Source of the DNA: CAYMCV01 sp964389005
GTDB lineage: Bacteria > Bacillota > Clostridia > Lachnospirales > Lachnospiraceae
NCBI GenBank assembly: GCA_964389005.1
Contig: CAYMCV010000028.1
Coordinates: 1-24,018, forward strand
Length of the DNA: 24,018 bases
Reading direction: 5' to 3'
The notes beneath the pieces are model-generated. The model saw only the letters and a list, made by a program, of their open reading frames with translations, ran no database searches and was not told where the DNA came from. Positions 22,952 through 24,018 of this stretch are shown piece after piece. The position numbers and the translations under genes were made by a program. Numbering within the stretch: the first letter of the stretch is position 1; every line of letters starts with the position of its first letter.

Positions 22952-23407
22952 ATGAAAAAAGTACTATGTTGTATCTTGATTTTTACATTACTTTTTAGCA
23001 TAAGTATAATGGCATACGCCGCAAATCCGACCTCCGGAAGTACAACCATTACGACCACGGTGGAACCGAAGTATACGGTGTTGATACCTGCAGATACAAC
23101 AATTGTTTACGGTGCCACATCATCATCCATCGGCAGCATCAATGTGACTTCGTTGCAACTTGAAACGGGAAAACAACTGGTAATTTCGACAACCCCTTCC
23201 GGAACACTGAAGAATTCGGCAGATGCATCCAAAACCATTTCGTATGCGTTGAAATGCGATAACACCGCTTTTAGCAGTGCGGCATTTACATCGACGGGGA
23301 GCAAAGCCTTGACGGTTGAGATTACATCAAGTGCTTGGAATGCGGCAGTAGCGGGAAGTTATAGCGATACCATAACTTTTGCGTTTACATGTGTCAATAT
23401 TTCCTAA
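22952..23407 (+). CDS. Small secreted beta-sandwich protein, copy 3
   Basis: A 151-aa exported protein. The signal peptide covers residues 1-23 (cleavage after AYA). The mature part starts STTITTTVEPKYTVLIP and ends AGSYSDTITFAFTCVNIS. It is shorter than copies 1 and 2 and lacks their central SNYD..FRL motif, so it is a more distant member. It has a single mature-chain cysteine in KCDN and another in FTCV, which could pair. The RBS AAAGGAGG is well placed. It starts 43 bases after copy 2. Confidence 0.83.
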   Translation: MKKVLCCILIFTLLFSISIMAYAANPTSGSTTITTTVEPKYTVLIPADTTIVYGATSSSIGSINVTSLQLETGKQLVISTTPSGTLKNSADASKTISYALKCDNTAFSSAAFTSTGSKALTVEITSSAWNAAVAGSYSDTITFAFTCVNIS

Positions 23408-23452
23408 AATTTTGCAAAGCTCTTTATTTCATACGGCGGAAGGAGGGCGCAT

Positions 23453-24018
23453 ATGAAAAGATTGAAATGGATTGCACTGATTGCAATACTGTTCCTCTTA
23501 TTTCCGACGACGTTATCCGCAAGTGAATCCGTCGATATTACAACAACCGTGCCCGACAGTTACGCAATAACAGTAACGGGCGGAACCAGCGGAACTTATC
23601 GTGTTGACGGAAAATCGTATAGCGGACAAAATATTTTTATAGTAAAGAGATTTGGCAATTTTGTGGTGGAAGCAGTTCCGAATATTGGGTATCTCGTAGA
23701 GGTTACGGTAGGTGGAAAGTTACAAAAATCTACGGGAGACAATACATGGTCGCTGACAGATTTGTTGACGAACAAAACAATGAATGTGAAGTTCGTTCCG
23801 GATCCGAAGTTCAAACTTTCATTAATACCACCGGAGAGCCGCGTTCTCGGGGAAGGAAAAAGTACGACACTTGACGCACAAGCATTCGGATATGAACCGA
23901 TGCAGTTTTTGTGGGAAGTAAGTGCTGATGATGGGCATACATGGAAAATTGCTCCGGGAACGAATGACAAGGCAAGTTATAAAATCACAAATGCGCAAGA
24001 GAATCCAAACGGTATGAA
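23453..24018 (+). CDS. Secreted Ig-like protein, truncated by the window end
   Basis: Open from ATG 23453 to the end of the window, 188 codons without stop. The signal peptide covers residues 1-23 (cleavage after LSA). The mature chain begins SVDITTTVPDSYAITVTGG, which matches the TTITTTVEPKYTVLIP opening of copy 3. A Gly-rich small domain follows (about 40-115, resembling list-repeat or doubled-strand modules), then an Ig-like stretch PKFKLSLIPPESRVLGEGKS with a central FLWEVSADDGHTW. The RBS GGAAGGAGG is strong. It is probably a larger surface protein, the second big partner of the same run. Confidence 0.8.
   Translation, partial: MKRLKWIALIAILFLLFPTTLSASESVDITTTVPDSYAITVTGGTSGTYRVDGKSYSGQNIFIVKRFGNFVVEAVPNIGYLVEVTVGGKLQKSTGDNTWSLTDLLTNKTMNVKFVPDPKFKLSLIPPESRVLGEGKSTTLDAQAFGYEPMQFLWEVSADDGHTWKIAPGTNDKASYKITNAQENPNGM

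Overview
This looks like a draft contig from a Clostridia genome, most likely a Lachnospiraceae-type gut Firmicute. The reasons are the moderate-to-low GC, strong AGGAGG-type ribosome sites, SigA-type promoters, a T-box leader, the Firmicute gene neighbourhood yaaR-holB-ricT-yabB-rsmI, a eukaryote/archaea-like short ProRS, and paralogous secreted proteins of a kind I associate with that family. The genus is inference. A run of 10 N at 7599-7608 marks an assembly gap.

Layout. Positions 1-195 hold the 3' part of an initiator tRNA-Met, a tRNA-Phe and their terminator. Positions 259-2544 hold a four-helix hypothetical protein, a DegV-type lipid-binding protein and an AlkD-like DNA glycosylase. 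Positions 2547-9377 are a conserved housekeeping run on the + strand: PLP-dependent amino-acid decarboxylase, guanylate-kinase-like protein, YaaR, HolB, RicT, a tRNA1(Val) methyltransferase containing the gap, RsmI, and acyl carrier protein with its own promoter. Positions 9554-12525 (- strand) hold ackA and proS behind a well-formed promoter and a T-box leader. Positions 12555-14238 (- strand) hold an ECF sigma factor, a small membrane protein (probable anti-sigma) and a zinc-ribbon membrane protein, with a candidate ECF-type promoter in front. Positions 14240-15330 carry no convincing gene but three different repeat families.

The accessory part is 15336-24018. On the - strand are a 1225-aa secreted protein (Cys/His-rich head, acidic repeats, probable beta-helix, Ig-like part and a C-terminal beta module) and a 516-aa HTH regulator. 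On the + strand is a run of five genes: a membrane-anchored small protein, three small secreted proteins with the same beta module as the C-terminus of the 1225-aa protein, and a truncated secreted Ig-like protein. The promoter of the 1225-aa gene and the promoter of the five-gene run share one architecture: the palindrome TGGCAATTGCCA plus CTTC, 15 bases, a -35, 17 bases, then TTTAATGAT(A/T)GTAC. The palindrome also lies upstream of the regulator gene. I infer one regulon, controlled by the 516-aa protein, that builds a cell-surface structure from small beta-sandwich subunits and a giant tip-like or adhesin-like protein. This is the best candidate in the window for an undescribed system.

No CRISPR array, insertion sequence, transposase or integrase was seen.
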